In this document: positions 34,961-47,279 of the stretch, one piece after another | Numbering within the stretch: position 1 is the stretch's first letter | Layout: each line of letters begins with the position of its first letter | Origin: Scleroderma bovista | Lineage: Eukaryota; Basidiomycota; Agaricomycetes; Boletales; Sclerodermataceae | Length of the DNA: 64,000 nt | Assembly: GCA_037178675.1 (NCBI GenBank) | Contig: JAYMGJ010000196.1 | Location: forward strand, 62,001 to 126,000 | Direction of reading: 5' to 3' | Made by a program: the position numbers and the translations under genes | The notes under the pieces: generated by a model | Told to the model about the DNA's origin: nothing | Database searches by the model: none | Seen by the model: only the letters and a program-made list of their open reading frames with translations

Positions 34961-35899
34961 GTGATGTCTACCCTTAGCTTGGCCAGCCCCCTAACAGCTA
35001 CTCCACTGGCTCAGGGACATTACATTCCCGGGTTCCATTTAAAGTCCAACCTCTTCAGGCCTACTATTGACCTTGCGCTTCACACACCTGGACATTCTTC
35101 ATCACACCTTAGATCACTCTGCACGATGATTCGTTTCGAGGGTATGGCTCCAGAGGTCATGGCAGCGATGTGCACGCCCATGCACCAGATCTTACCAATC
35201 CATTACCCTACCCCGACTTCGCCTGCCGTTCCATCCGTGAATCCGGTATTACCATCGACCATCGCTCCGGGATCGCTTTTCCTCGGATCCATGTCTGCCA
35301 CAATGGACCGCGAATTGCTCGCAAGCAAGCGCATTACCCACATTGTTCATGTAGTCGATGTGCCGTGGTTGCCCGTCAGTGAAAAAGACGGCTTTCGGTG
35401 CCTTAAGATCGACCTCCTTGATAAACCGTCCGCTGACCTGCGGCCGCATCTCGAAGGTGCATGTCAGTATATCACACATGCGCTAATTTCAGGTGGAAAT
35501 GTCCTTGTACATTGTCAGCAGGTATGTTCGTTGCAGCGCCAATGTTGTCACGACAGTGAAACATGCTTGCAGGGTGTGTCACGCTCACCAGCAATCGTCA
35601 TTGCTTACCTCATCCATAATCTCGGGATGTCGTATGATCAAGCACATGCTCTAGTAAAATGGTGCCGACCATGCATCAATCCAAATCCTGGGTTTGTTGC
35701 TGCACTCAGAGCATGGGAGAGTAGATGGCGGTCCACTGCCACTGCATCGCTAGGTCCCCAGTTCCGTCGCGCAAATACATCATATGCTGGTCTGACCTCC
35801 GCTGACCCGGCCACCAGCCTGGCGCCGACCCCGCCTGGGTACTCACAGATCATGAGGGGTACCAGCTACACTGGAAACAGTGGGGCGAGACCCTGTTAG
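34961..35899 (+). CDS. Dual-specificity protein phosphatase
   Basis: One long frame with one intron at 35522-35572 (51 nt), giving about 295 aa. The DSP core runs from about residue 100: PGSLFLGSMSATMDRELLAS, ITHIVHVVDV, general-acid region KIDLLDKPSADLRPHLE, catalytic loop HCQQGVSRSPA (HCx5R, Cys nucleophile and Arg binder), then AIVIAYLI and MSYDQAHALVKWCRPCINPN. It removes phosphate from Tyr and Ser/Thr; MAP kinases are typical targets but the substrate is unknown. The N-terminal 100 residues and the C-terminal tail are low in conservation. The intron sits inside the catalytic loop, between Gln-Gln and Gly-Val, and its length is a multiple of three with no stop, so a retained-intron form would carry 17 extra residues there. 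Confidence 0.9.
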   Translation: MMSTLSLASPLTATPLAQGHYIPGFHLKSNLFRPTIDLALHTPGHSSSHLRSLCTMIRFEGMAPEVMAAMCTPMHQILPIHYPTPTSPAVPSVNPVLPSTIAPGSLFLGSMSATMDRELLASKRITHIVHVVDVPWLPVSEKDGFRCLKIDLLDKPSADLRPHLEGACQYITHALISGGNVLVHCQQVCSLQRQCCHDSETCLQGVSRSPAIVIAYLIHNLGMSYDQAHALVKWCRPCINPNPGFVAALRAWESRWRSTATASLGPQFRRANTSYAGLTSADPATSLAPTPPGYSQIMRGTSYTGNSGARPC

Positions 35900-38413
35900 T
35901 GTCTGTTCCAGAACAGGCAACTATAGGGCCTTTTCGAAGCTGTTCGACACGTGAAATTTCTGGTCATGCCCTTGTCAGACATGCCAGAATCGCTTTCTAG
36001 ACCGCCCTGCTTCTTGCAGGGTTACAATGGTTGGTATGTACTCATCACAGGAAGTATTTCATGATGTACCAATACCCATGGACTCGAGATTGTTGTTTTG
36101 GGTTTTATCTATTTCAATTTCACTTGTGTTTTATGGTATTACTAGAGTTGTATATTTGTGGCTCCTGACGATATCCCCCCCTTGCACACAACACTATCAC
36201 GGATACACCTTTGTCAGTAATTGGTTGCTTGCAAAAGCGTTGTTTGGGATATTAGAAACGGACGTCAGTCGACTTTGGTTCTTGCTATCACTGTTATTCT
36301 TGTTCTGCCACCTTATTATATAGTAATGTAAGCTTTGTGTGGCAGTAGTGGTTTCCGTGCAAGTCAGACTGTCAGCGTAGTGGTTAGTTTGGGGTATATG
36401 GATCCGGAATAGGTGATGACTGAGCGCCACAAGCTGCCAGTGACCCAAACTGGACCATCGATTATATGTCTTGATCCGCTCTGAAAGCAAGTTGTCCGGA
36501 CAAAAAGTGGAGCAAGATGGCAAACTCTCAACATGAACGTACTTACCAACAGTGCAAAGCATATCGGCCACTTAGTACCATTCCAGGGTCGTTCGTCCAA
36601 TATTTCGCGGATAAGGGCAGGATCCGGAAGAACCACGTGCCACAATGCCTTTCCCGGATCTACGAACATGCAGAAAACATTAGACCACAAACATCAGTAA
36701 AACGCCGATGCGTGGTCACTCCAGGCGACTGTAGACATTTTCCATGGTTCAAGGCATCCCAGAAAAGGAGAAGTAAACACAATGGGAGAACCTGCAGAAT
36801 GGAGGTTACGTGGCATCGACGTAGAACTGAACTGGCTAAGGACAATGCCATTTTCTATACTTTACGAGTAAAAACAGACAAGCCAGTTGGTATGTCAATC
36901 TTGTTGAACCCTGCCAACTATAACATTCATCAGTGATCGAGAACAGACTTGGAGGTGCACCAATCAACGCAGGACTCAACGTAGGTGGTATCGTGACGAA
37001 GCCATTAGCCCAGAAAGAAATGATTTCCAAGGACTAATATCAGCATTTCAAGGTGTGGCAGAGCGAGGTTGAGGAGTTCTTACATCGATCCACATCTCTG
37101 GGGATCGAAGACGGGTCGTCTTCCATCTCTTCGCAATGTTTCAGGAAAGTTGATGGCCACGAGGTCAATTGAGCCATCGGAATTAGTTATCATCAATACG
37201 GGTGACGATCGAAGTATGCCCCATTCCTATCGGGTGGGAGGTTCCACCCGACGGGGCGGTCCGTTGTTCATTGAATGTCAATAACTGATGGGGACTTGGC
37301 ATCCAACAGACCAAGTTTCTGGCATGTGTGAGGAAATGAAGCCCATTCCTCCTGCGTAGACCGATTCATCAAGAGATGAAGAGGCGCTCTGCTACAACGA
37401 TTTCTCATACGTGCTTCCTGAGTAACATCATCCTTCATGACGAAAGAATGAGGGTAATTTAACACCCCTAGCCACGGCCCTCCGAACCAGTTCAGTTCAG
37501 CGGATGTGGCAAGAAACATACATCTCCCCGCGCCAAATTTGACGATGTATACCTGTCAATGCGAAGGGTCAACAATTGAGCTCAGAAAATGCCACTGACG
37601 GGGGACCATTTCTTAGCCTTTGACCAAGGACAATATATACTATGGGCTTACTTCTTATTTGTCAGGTACCACAAGCTTCTCGGGTGTTTGCTCGAAGGAC
37701 TCCAGGCAAAGATGCTGATATGCGGAAAATATTAGTGCAGGATCAAGTAAGCGAACCCACCTCTTCCACGTATAAAATATGTACAGACGAATAGGGCGCT
37801 ATTCTTCAAACAGTTCAATTCCAACAGACAAAATGATCCATTTCTTCATCTCTACTCTTTTTGTGCATTTCTCTTGACCTGCCGACAGTATCCCGCATGT
37901 GTACACTGCTGAGACAAATGACGTCGGCGCGAAGGTCATCTAATACTCGACTCAACCAACTCTCCTGCTCACCTTATACACAGCTCTGTGCAATGACGAT
38001 ACGTGCTGAAAATCAGGCTACCATTGTTACAACAACAAGGAGTGTAATTGTAAGAGTTTAGAGTCAGAGATTTCAAGCAACCGAATTATATAATCACGAC
38101 GGGCCAATCACACTCTGATCAGAATTTTGGCTGTGGGAACGCTGCCCCCCTTCGAACTCTCAAGCAGCGCTGGCTTTCTGGCAATCCAACGGCACGCTGC
38201 TGGCATTTCGAACCTGGCCGTGAGTGTTGTTCTTGTGTCACCATTCTGCCGTCCTCACGCACATAAGACGTCGACAAACCAGAGAGAACTAACCTGATTG
38301 TATTACCACAAGCTACACGCCTACCGTTTCGATCCAGCAACCCGTGACCGATCGAGGTATGGATACCATTCACTGTGAGTGATCTCACCGAAACTGATGC
38401 GCACTTGTGCAGC
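35900..38413. other. Stretch without a supported gene
   Basis: A plus ORF at 36027-36323 begins with a hydrophobic segment (LLFWVLSISISLVFYGI) and a minus ORF at 36364-36690 reads HVVLPDPALIREILDERPW, faintly like a P450 N-terminal region. Neither extends into a convincing gene. The minus ORF at 37268-37519 is unrecognised. Confidence 0.35.
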
Positions 38414-39842
38414 ATGCGCCTGATCGACGTAAAAGCCTTTCTTAGGATGGAGAGTTTGATTAGAAGGGGAAAGCGAGTGGATTGTCGCACCAAAGTCCTC
38501 GAGTTCGGTGATGACGAGACTCGGTATGCGATCCTATCCCATCGGTGGATGGCTCAAGAAGTGGACTATGACGAGATGGTTGTGCTCGCGAAGATGGCCG
38601 TGAAGGAGAGAGATGAAATTCGCCAGCGTGATGGCTATCAAAAGATCCTTCAGAGCTGCAAGCGGGCCCAGAAGGACGGGTATGAGTGGTTGTGGGTCGA
38701 CACTTGCTGCATCGACAAGCGAAGCAGCGCAGAGCTATCCGAGGCAATTAATTCTATGTATCGGTGGTATGAAAACGCGAAAGTATGCTATGCATACCTC
38801 CACGACGTTTCCGATCCATGGTTTCCTACTGCGAGTGATGACGAGAGGTATCCCGATTTCAGTGGATGGCCAGAGTGGTTCTCGCGTGGGTGGACGCTAC
38901 AAGAGCTGATAGCCCCAATGCACCTACCTTGGTAGGCATTGCCTTGCTCGCAGAGCAAAGGGTTCTGGGATTTCGTTATATCGTGGGAACATATCACGAC
39001 AGAACTTTTTGCCTTCTTTGGACCCGTATGATTCGGTTGACAACCAACCTTTCAATACCCTTCAGTACTTCAAGAGTTACAATTTGGATTTCCATTCGCG
39101 AGCAAGGGTTCTGCCGACGCAGGCGGCATTTCGAGTCACTGAAGTTCCGGAGCATATATTGACACATGGACTTTATGGAAACCGCCCGTGTGTTGCTCAA
39201 ATCATGTCGTGGGCGGCCAATCAGACAACGAACGACGCGAGTCGAGGACAGAGCTTATTCGCTGATGGGTCTGCTGGACGTGAATATGCCAATGCTGTAT
39301 GGGGAGGGGGTGAAAGCATTTCACCATCTTCAGCTGGAGATCATCCACACATCGGACGACCAGAGCATCTTTGCATGGGGTTGTGACGTGCGGACTCGCA
39401 TTATCCTTGCGGATGACCCGAGCTTCCTCAAGAATTGTGGTAGAATGGAACTGATAGGTCACGACTAATTCATCCAACATATCAAAGAGTACATCCCAGC
39501 AGAAGAGCCGGACTCGATCGAGGATCGACTCGGTAAATATGTGTCCACACCCTGCGCATCCAGGGGGCCTTCCACAATTGCGCCAAGTCTATCTCAGATA
39601 CCAAGACCTGCCACATCGCAACGCCACATTTGAAATCGACGATAGCGCGCTCACTGAGAATGGCTTCGCTCGCTGCAATGCGTACCCAATGAAATTCGCA
39701 GGAGACGCCCCCACGCTGACCAGCACCGATCCTCTTTGCGTCTAAGTCTATTCTTATATTCTAACTAACCATCGCCTTGTAGTGGGCCTTGGACAATCTT
39801 TTGGCAAGAGCTGGATATATTATGTCGTTGCTGATGAATCTA

Positions 39843-41440
39843 ACTTATCTTGAGAAATTTACGGTTGCTGCAAGGCCAGATCGGGAGCGGGGGCACGTGC
39901 CTTGCCTTTCCAGGAAAGAGGGGGCGGGACCCCGACAGTCGGGAGCCCATGTCGGCATGGGGGTGCCTCGCTGGGACGGCATCGTTGCCGTAAGTCCGCG
40001 AGCGTCAGTGAGCGTGAGCCGTGACAGGCGTGATTGACGGAGTGCTCGACGGAACGGAACGGGTGCTGGGTTCAGGCCGAGTGAGACTGTCCGAAGGCCG
40101 AGGGACGAAAAAACTCAATTTGGTGGCTCGCTGTGGGATCACCAGACTCATCAGAGGGACAGAAAAAGCAATGCAGCATTGTAGTGACTCTAGGGTACAG
40201 GAAGGAAATGTCTAGTTGAAAAACCAAAATGAAAAATGAAAAAGATTGCTGGTCACTGTCATCGTCACTGCTGGGCAGCGTGGGAAGCCTGATGACGGCC
40301 TCGAACCTCTGCATTTCCTCGAACCTGGTGAGCATGGGTGATGGCTCTGAAGAGTGCTGCAATGCCCTTCTCGATGGCATCCCCATACGCCTGAATAAAT
40401 TCCTCCTCATTGCTATTGTACCTGAGTGAACATGTCAGTGAGCATTGACATGATATTAAGAAAATTGAGGGAGTAGGCACTCACCGCTCAAGGAATTCGG
40501 TTGCAATTGTCCACCGCTGGTTGTACTTGGATTGCCACTTGCGGTTGGATCTGTGCGTGTACTCGTATGACATCTTCACTCAGGTACAATAGCAATGAGG
40601 AGGAATTTATTCAGGTGTATGGGGATGCCATCGAGAAGGGCATTGCAGCACTCTTCAGAGCCATCACCCATGCTCACCAGGTTCGAGGAAATGCAGAGGT
40701 TCGAGGCCATTGTCAGGCTTCCCACGCTGCCCAGCAGTGACGACGACAGTGACCAGCAATCTTTTTCATTTTTCATTTTGGTTTTTCAACTAGACATTTC
40801 CTTCCTGTACCCTAGAGTCACTACAATGCTGCATTGCTTTTTCTGTCCCTCTGATGAGTCTGGTGATCCCACAGCGAGCCGCCAAATTGAGTTTTTTCGT
40901 CCCTCGGCCTTCGGACAGTCTCACTCGGCCTGAACCCAGCACCCGTTCCATTCCGTCGAGCACTCCATCAATCATGCCTGTCACGGCTCACGCTCACTGA
41001 CGCTGAAAAGATAACAAAGTGTTTGGGTGGCTGCTCCCTCAGATGAGGTGCATTCAACCCAGGGACTTCTGGAGGTCTGGCAAGGCTCCCAAGGACTAAG
41101 GAAACTAAGAAACTAGAGAGTGGAAGGGTTGTTCAGTCACTCCAGGACTGAGCTCAAAGATATACACTGAAGAGAAGGATATTGCTTAGTAAGCTAAGTA
41201 CAAGCCTACATAGCTAAGGTAAGAGTCCAGTATCAGTACTACCAATCTACACACCCAGAGACAGGACTGTCTCTACAATGCTCGCGGACTTATGGCAATG
41301 ATGCCGTCCCAGCGAGGCACCCCCATGCCGACATGGGCTCCCGACTGTCAGGGTCCCACCCCCTCTTTCCTGGAAAGGCAAGGCACATGCCCCTGCTCCC
41401 GATCTGGCCTTGCAGCAACTGTAAATTTCTCAAGATAAGT
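39843..41440. mobile_element. Foldback (long inverted repeat) element within the HET pseudogene
   Basis: Left arm 39843-40429 and right arm 40576-41440 are near-identical reverse complements around a 146-bp spacer. The ends read ACTTATCTTGAGAAATTTAC on the left and its complement on the right. Substitutions between arms are few. The right arm has about 278 extra bp (about 41003-41280) that the left arm lacks. Each arm can encode the same short peptide (YNSNEEEFIQ.YGDAIEKGI), with no transposase. I see no clear target duplication at the edges. It may be a non-autonomous foldback DNA element or an inverted duplication. Confidence 0.85.
41003..41280. repeat. Insertion present only in the right arm of the foldback element
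   Basis: About 278 bp between the blocks matching left-arm TCAGTGAGCGTGAG and CGCGAGC. On the minus strand it starts near TTGTAGAGACAG and ends TTATCTTTTCAG, an acceptor-like end. It is either a secondary insertion in this arm or sequence deleted from the other. Confidence 0.6.
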
Positions 41441-42079
41441 GGACAGCCTTCAATGTTAATGTGGGTAGTTTTTTCGTACGTCTTATTGGCATTGATATCA
41501 CTATTTATTTAGAGAACAGACGATCCCGGCTGTGACTGGCAGGGTCTCATGATACTCGATCGGCCAAGAAAATACAGCAGCTACACCACTGAAACCACAA
41601 GCGTGTGATATGTATTACAGTGTTGAGAGAAAGGTTGTCTTGATGGTACGGGTTGAGAATGTACTATGATGGATTCCATTTATGTTCAAACAACCAACGA
41701 ATTCATATGGTTCTTGCATGTCTATAATATTGACAGTCACTCCATATAAGCTTCTCTGGTCATATCAGATCAATGTAAATTTTTGTTCCAATGGCCATCA
41801 GCCCTAAAATGATACTCCAAGTATCAGGCCATATATTCTGAGTAGAGTAATCCCCTAGATTCTGACATCTCAACATTACCTTACAAATGACTATGTAACT
41901 CATCTCACCATGATAATCATGTGTACCGTATATCACACTCCAGTGGCAAATTACCTGGACAATAACTGAGCTTATTTCCACCTTTTTGTTCTTGTATTGC
42001 TTTGTTACTATTTCATTCACCAGTCAAATAAGTAGTACAAGTCAACAGTAATACGTAGATAAATGCCATTATGCAGGGG

Positions 42080-42385
42080 AAGTGAGTGAGTAGCCGCTGT
42101 CATCGTTGTCGCCGCCATTGTCATTGTCATCATCATACTGCCGTGGCACTCGCCACGGGCGTCACTTTGTTGTTGTTGTCGTGGCTGTCGTCGCCGTTGT
42201 GCCTCTTCACTGTCACTGTTGTCGTCACCGTCGTGATGCCACCAAGGCACTCATCACCTGCATCACCTCGTCGACGTCATCCCTATACATCGCCACTGGC
42301 ATCCTGCGTCATCGACAGTCTTGCATTGTCGGCACTGGCCATCTTCGTTGTATGTCGCGTCCCTGTTGTCATCGCCCTTGACAAG
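42080..42385. repeat. Triplet-rich tract (GTC/ATC/GCC)
   Basis: Runs of GTCATC, GTCGCC and GTTGTTGTCGTG-type triplets. Translations on both strands are low-complexity (Val/His/Ser or Asp/Gln/Thr), so coding is not supported. Confidence 0.7.
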
Positions 42386-43229
42386 TGCAGGAATGAAAAA
42401 TAGTAATGCTGTATAATTATGCAATGCTGAGTCTGTATGCAAATGAAGCAGAAGAGAAATGAAGAGAGAGATGGTGCTGCCTCAGGGGAACAAAAGCATG
42501 TGTGACAAGGACAGAATCGAATACGAGTGCTTACCGACTGGAGTAAAGGTATCTGGGGGTGGGGAGCATACAGAAGGGAGATGGTTGGGCTGGTTGGACA
42601 GGCCCAAGTACCGGTGAAGCCATCAGATACAAATGACAGTACTATGATAGTGTTGTAGAGGACTTAGTACATGGCAGCGGTGATGAATGTCATCTAGCCT
42701 CTGGTGCTGGTGCTGGTGCTGGGGTAGTTGTCGTGGTCGAAAAGGCTTGATTACATAATGGTGCATGGTCCGAGCCGTTGATCAGTAAGGACCCTCAATG
42801 CAAAATGAGGGGGTCAGATTGATAACTGCTGGACGCACCGTCAACTGCACTGCCATGTACCCCGATAGCGGACCTGCCACTCAATGCATTCCAGATCTGA
42901 ATATTGATCAGTATTATGGCACACGTCAGATAGTAGCTGAGTTAGACCCATATGGACTTTCCACCTTCCCCACCTTGTTGTCTCCACATTTGGTTAGGCA
43001 CTGCTTGCTCACAGTAGCTGATGACAAGGTCCTACTAGGCCCGACTGAGGGGTTGGGTTTGCACACCTGATTTGTGTCCTTTGGGTCTCCCAGCAGACCG
43101 AAGAAAGGGAAAGTTGTTTGCTCTTGACGTAAGTAACACATATCCTATTGGTCACCTGGTGAGTACATAAATGGTAGTCGTTCGGAAACTCACCTTGCTG
43201 ATATAATCATGCACGCTTTCAAAAAAATT

Positions 43230-43690
43230 TATAAGTCCCTTCTCGGCCCCTGCTTCCTCCATCACCGGCTCCACCATCACCACTGTGAACGACAGTGACA
43301 ACCACCATCCAAAACAACGGTAATGGCCACCACCACCAACATCCATCATCACCACCGCAAGAAACAGCAACAACAACGATCACCATCTGATAACGATAGC
43401 AATACCGCACCCACTGTGAATCCCAGCACCCAACTACTGCCCTGAATGATGGCAACCACCAACCACCTCCCTGAATGACGGCAATGACCACTATCATTCC
43501 GCTGCTGCCGCCACTTCGAACGATGGCGATGGCCACCACCCTCTGGTATAACTGCCGCCTCACCACCACGATCTCGACCAGTGCGATGACGACGATATCC
43601 ACCACCAACTCCCACTGTCTGATCACGACAATGAACGCCACCGTTGCCACCACATCAGCGATGATGAACCCCTTGGGCAATACCCTCTGC
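43230..43690. repeat. Triplet-rich tract (CAC/ACC/ATG)
   Basis: CACCACCATCACCACTG-type simple sequence of about 460 bp. The 161-aa minus ORF is Val/Gly/Trp-rich and follows from the triplets rather than from selection on protein. Confidence 0.7.
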
Positions 43691-46600
43691 GCATTCATCC
43701 CCACTCCTCGTTGTTTGCATGATTGCTGTTATTTGTCCTCCCCCCCCTTCCTGTCTGTTTGTCCATTTGCATAGTACATTGTTACTGTATCCCACATGTC
43801 TGTATTGAATCAGAGTATAATGTGACCAGATTTGCGAATATCCAAAAAAAGTGTGACATTTTCCCCTGCTATTATGTAGTGATTATGGAGGCATGAAAAT
43901 CAAAATTTAGCTCGTTTCCCAACTATATCTACAAGACAGTTCTTCTGATGGATAGCCATGCCATGAGACACAATAATCATTGTTTCGGGGATTAATGAGT
44001 TGTGTTATGTATACCAGAGTCTGTCAGGTCCATATTGATGACCTTGATTGTCATAACTTAGCATGTTTGTTGGAGTACTGAACATATGACAACTAGTTGG
44101 CATCTGTAGAAAGTATATAATGGAAAATCCGGAAGATACTATTGCTCGGCAATTTGCCATGAGACAGTGTTGTGACTAATGCATTTCTATGAGAGAATAT
44201 TTAACATAGACCTAGCGTTTTATACCCTGATATTCTAATAACAGACACACTTTGTATTATTCTAATTACATTTATTCGAGTGAATTATAAGGGGTATATA
44301 AGCCTATGTCACGAATTTGTTAAACCCGTGGTGTACGAAATAGAGGGGATTTCCGGTAATTTCTTGGCCACAGTATCAAAGTGAGCACACATGCCTTTTA
44401 TACAATGTTTAAGCCATACGAGAACAGCTGGGGGACTATGGTCGTTTTACGCACTCCAAGGAATTCTGCTGCGAAGGAAACCTCTATTCTGACCGCGAGT
44501 TGCTATCACCCCAGGGCAGCACAAACTATCTTCGATGGGTCGTGTGACGGCCTCGAATCGGACGGACTCACGTCATCTCGATTTATACAAACCACTGATG
44601 CCTGTCACTTCCAAGTAACGACAACCTCAAGTCATTGTTGACTTCGTTCTCTACTCGACTCACCAACAGATACCTCGTCACAAGTGTCATACAATGTCCT
44701 CCTGATCCTTTCCGGCCTGGCTCCAACGTTACAACACCTTTGTACAGCGTTGCGAAGCCATTTGTTTGGTTCCAAAGTGAAAGTGTTGGTCGTGTCAGAA
44801 GAGCTGTCAGGCGACGAGTTGCGAGGTGAGACGAAGGGTGACCAAGTGAGGGTTAATGATATAGATGAGATGAAGTTGTGAAGCGCCATTTTCTGAGTCA
44901 TCGGTTGTTCTCTGGCCGTCTGTTCGTCTATTCTTGCTATGTATTCTTTCGTGTATCATTTCTAAGTATTGCAGTCTCTAGTCTAAGGCAAGGAACACAC
45001 TGAGGAATTGTCCTGCTTGTCAAGGACCGGCCCGGGAGCCCTCGACCATCCCTTCTTGTCCATTTCACATTCACACCTACAAATGTCTTTACACAACTCA
45101 ATTCGCCCACGCACAGAGGACATAATATTTGACAGAACCATATCGCATTCTCGACCCATGTAAGGAACTGACACGAACTAGCTAGAAATCACGATATATC
45201 CTCAATGTACGAAGCACACGAGAGGGCCTGGGCGTTGGTGAGGGCGCCTATAGCGGACGTTATGGTCGATACCGGGTAACTGGTGTCGATCTTCCTGCGA
45301 CCGGCAAGATCCAAGAAGGGCAGCCTGGGGCCAGGTTAGATCCCGCGCCGCGCTATGGTATGCAGGCATTGTTTTAGCTTTGACTTTCTTTGTACCTTAG
45401 ATACCTTGTTCGCTCGGGCGTCGAGCCACTCGCGCTTTGACGTCTCTACAGTACTTATACCGCCTGTATCTGCCTTAGCAGCAGAAATCCGATTTCCCCC
45501 AGTTTTTGTATCACACGTCCGAGTCTTCAGTGCAAGCAGTCATCGAGTCCAGCGTTTTATCTACTACAACATCTGCCTTCCAGTACTACTAGTCATCTCT
45601 CATCTCTCCCTACCCCTTGTCCTCTTGAACACCCGAACCCGCACCTTCCCTTACATCTGGAGCCCACCGCAAGTTCAAAGGACCCCCTGAACCTTGGGCT
45701 TGCACCCCCTTACCACTCATATTGTTCAAGATTCACTAAGTTTCTTTTCTGCTCCCGAGTCCGATCACATCAGATTTCAGTATTCCGCTGCAGATCGAAG
45801 AAAGTAGGGACATGTGTAGGCAAGACAGCCGTCCTCAGCCGTTCGAAAATCCTCTAAAGAATACCCCAGTACAATCCAGAACTATCCGCCCACCGTCGGC
45901 GCCATTTTGTCTGCGCCCAGGCTTTCCTGATTCACCATTATCGCCGGGCCCGACTCCGACTTCGGCGATCCCTGCGGAAGATGACACTATCTTGTTCCAA
46001 GACCATCACAATATGATTAGAGACCACCACATGAAGCACGCAAAGGTCAAACCAGTCGAGATAGAAAGAGCTCGGTGGAGAATTTTTGGTCTGCCTAGGG
46101 AAGACTGGGTCACATGCCACTGACCCCAAAATGACACATTAGAAAAAGCAATTACTAGAAAGCGCCTAAGTCGTGACAATAGGCACCGGAGTCACGAGTC
46201 GTAGAAGGTAGACTGTATGTACAACTTGCCTTCCCCGGATCCGAATAAGCTCAGGAGAACCACTCCTGTGTACATGCTGGCTTGGCATACACAAATGTCA
46301 AAATGGTTACTGGTCTTGGTGATATGTACTTATGGACCTCGCTTCTCGTGGCTGTCCCATGCATATTTTGGGATTGTATGCGGTGTGCAATGTGCATAAG
46401 TTAGAACTAAGGTAGCATCCTTGCTGTAGATTTCCAAAGGATAAAATAAGTCCTTTTGCGAAGTGTGCAGTGCCATATGTGCCGCGGATGACACACTTGA
46501 AACTTATCCTTGGGTTGGACACACCGCGACCCTTAATTGAAAGGGGACAAAACATTTTTTATGCACGAGGTTAGTCCTATACTAATGTGGACCCAACTGT

Positions 46601-47279
46601 GTTCCATCAGAAAAGCGAGTCAGCATGGCTCCTGCTTCATATCCACTACGACTGAACGTGCTTTCCAAGTGAGATTCAACACTCGAAAAGCTGAAAGCTA
46701 GGCCTTAATAGCTTCGTGGGCAAGAAATGAGGGGGAGAACTTCCCATAGGAATCTCGTGACCCCTACACGGACACTGGTTGTGCCTAGTCGTGATGGCTA
46801 CTACGCCGGTGACGAAAGCGATAACATTTCCTCACCGTTTTTGGACCAGTCAGGGCGTGATTGATTTGAAGCCGATAGGCACGCAATCCCCACATATACA
46901 TACACTCCTCATGGAGAGAATGGCCCCCGGCCATCATGGACACGATCCCGGACAGGCAAATGTGGAGCCACCACCGAGTACCACAGCGGTCGACGAGTGG
47001 TTGAGTTTCCAAGCTGCGACAAAAAAGCCTGTAAGATAAGAGAGGTCAAAGGCAATTGAAAACGAGATGTCAGTTGCGAGTTGTGTGGGAGCGATTTGTG
47101 ACTGAGATGGTTAGTGACTCTGTCAATGAGCTTTCATTTCGTGATCTGAGTACCCTCACAGTCATGCCTGTAGCCCAACACCCATCTATAAGACGTTGTA
47201 CCCAAACGAATGTCAACCTCGCGTCCCTGGTCCATTCTCCCCCTTCCAGTCTCTCCCCCACGTAATCTCTTTGGTCCCC

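Larger units (their letters stand above)
38414..41620 (+). pseudogene. HET-domain (heterokaryon incompatibility) pseudogene, interrupted
   Basis: From MRLIDVKAFLRMESLIRRG the HET domain is intact: TRYAILSHRW, YQKILQSCKRAQKDGYEWLW, VDTCCIDKRSSAELSEAI, NSMYRWYENAKVCYAYLHDV and WFSRGWTLQELIAP. After residue 174 the gene is broken: stop at 38933-38935; CVAQIMSWAAN and TTRVEDRAYSLMGLLDVNMP lie in different frames near 39222-39235 (apparently 7 extra nt); TAA at 39466-39468 within GHD-stop-FIQHIKEYIP; frameshift and missing sequence after SIEDRLG; TAA at 39743-39745. A foldback element (39843-41440) then interrupts it. Beyond the element WTAFNVNVGS (41440 on) and TDDPGCDWQGLMILDRP (about 41520) look like the C-terminal part of the same family. 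HET proteins trigger cell death after fusion of unlike strains; this copy cannot encode the full protein. Confidence 0.8.
41621..47279. other. 5.6-kb stretch without a supported gene
   Basis: Holds two triplet-rich low-complexity tracts listed separately, a (CTGGTG)n microsatellite near 42700-42725, and AT-rich DNA at 43800-44350. Small ORFs at 44632-44901 (-), 45355-45690 (+) and 45812-46123 (+, 103 aa, Pro-rich) have no recognised features. Confidence 0.4.

Noticed and set aside
36027..36690. Possible P450 or membrane-protein exons on either strand
   Set aside because: A hydrophobic segment on one strand and a faint P450-like phrase on the other do not extend into a gene with heme-binding or other family motifs.
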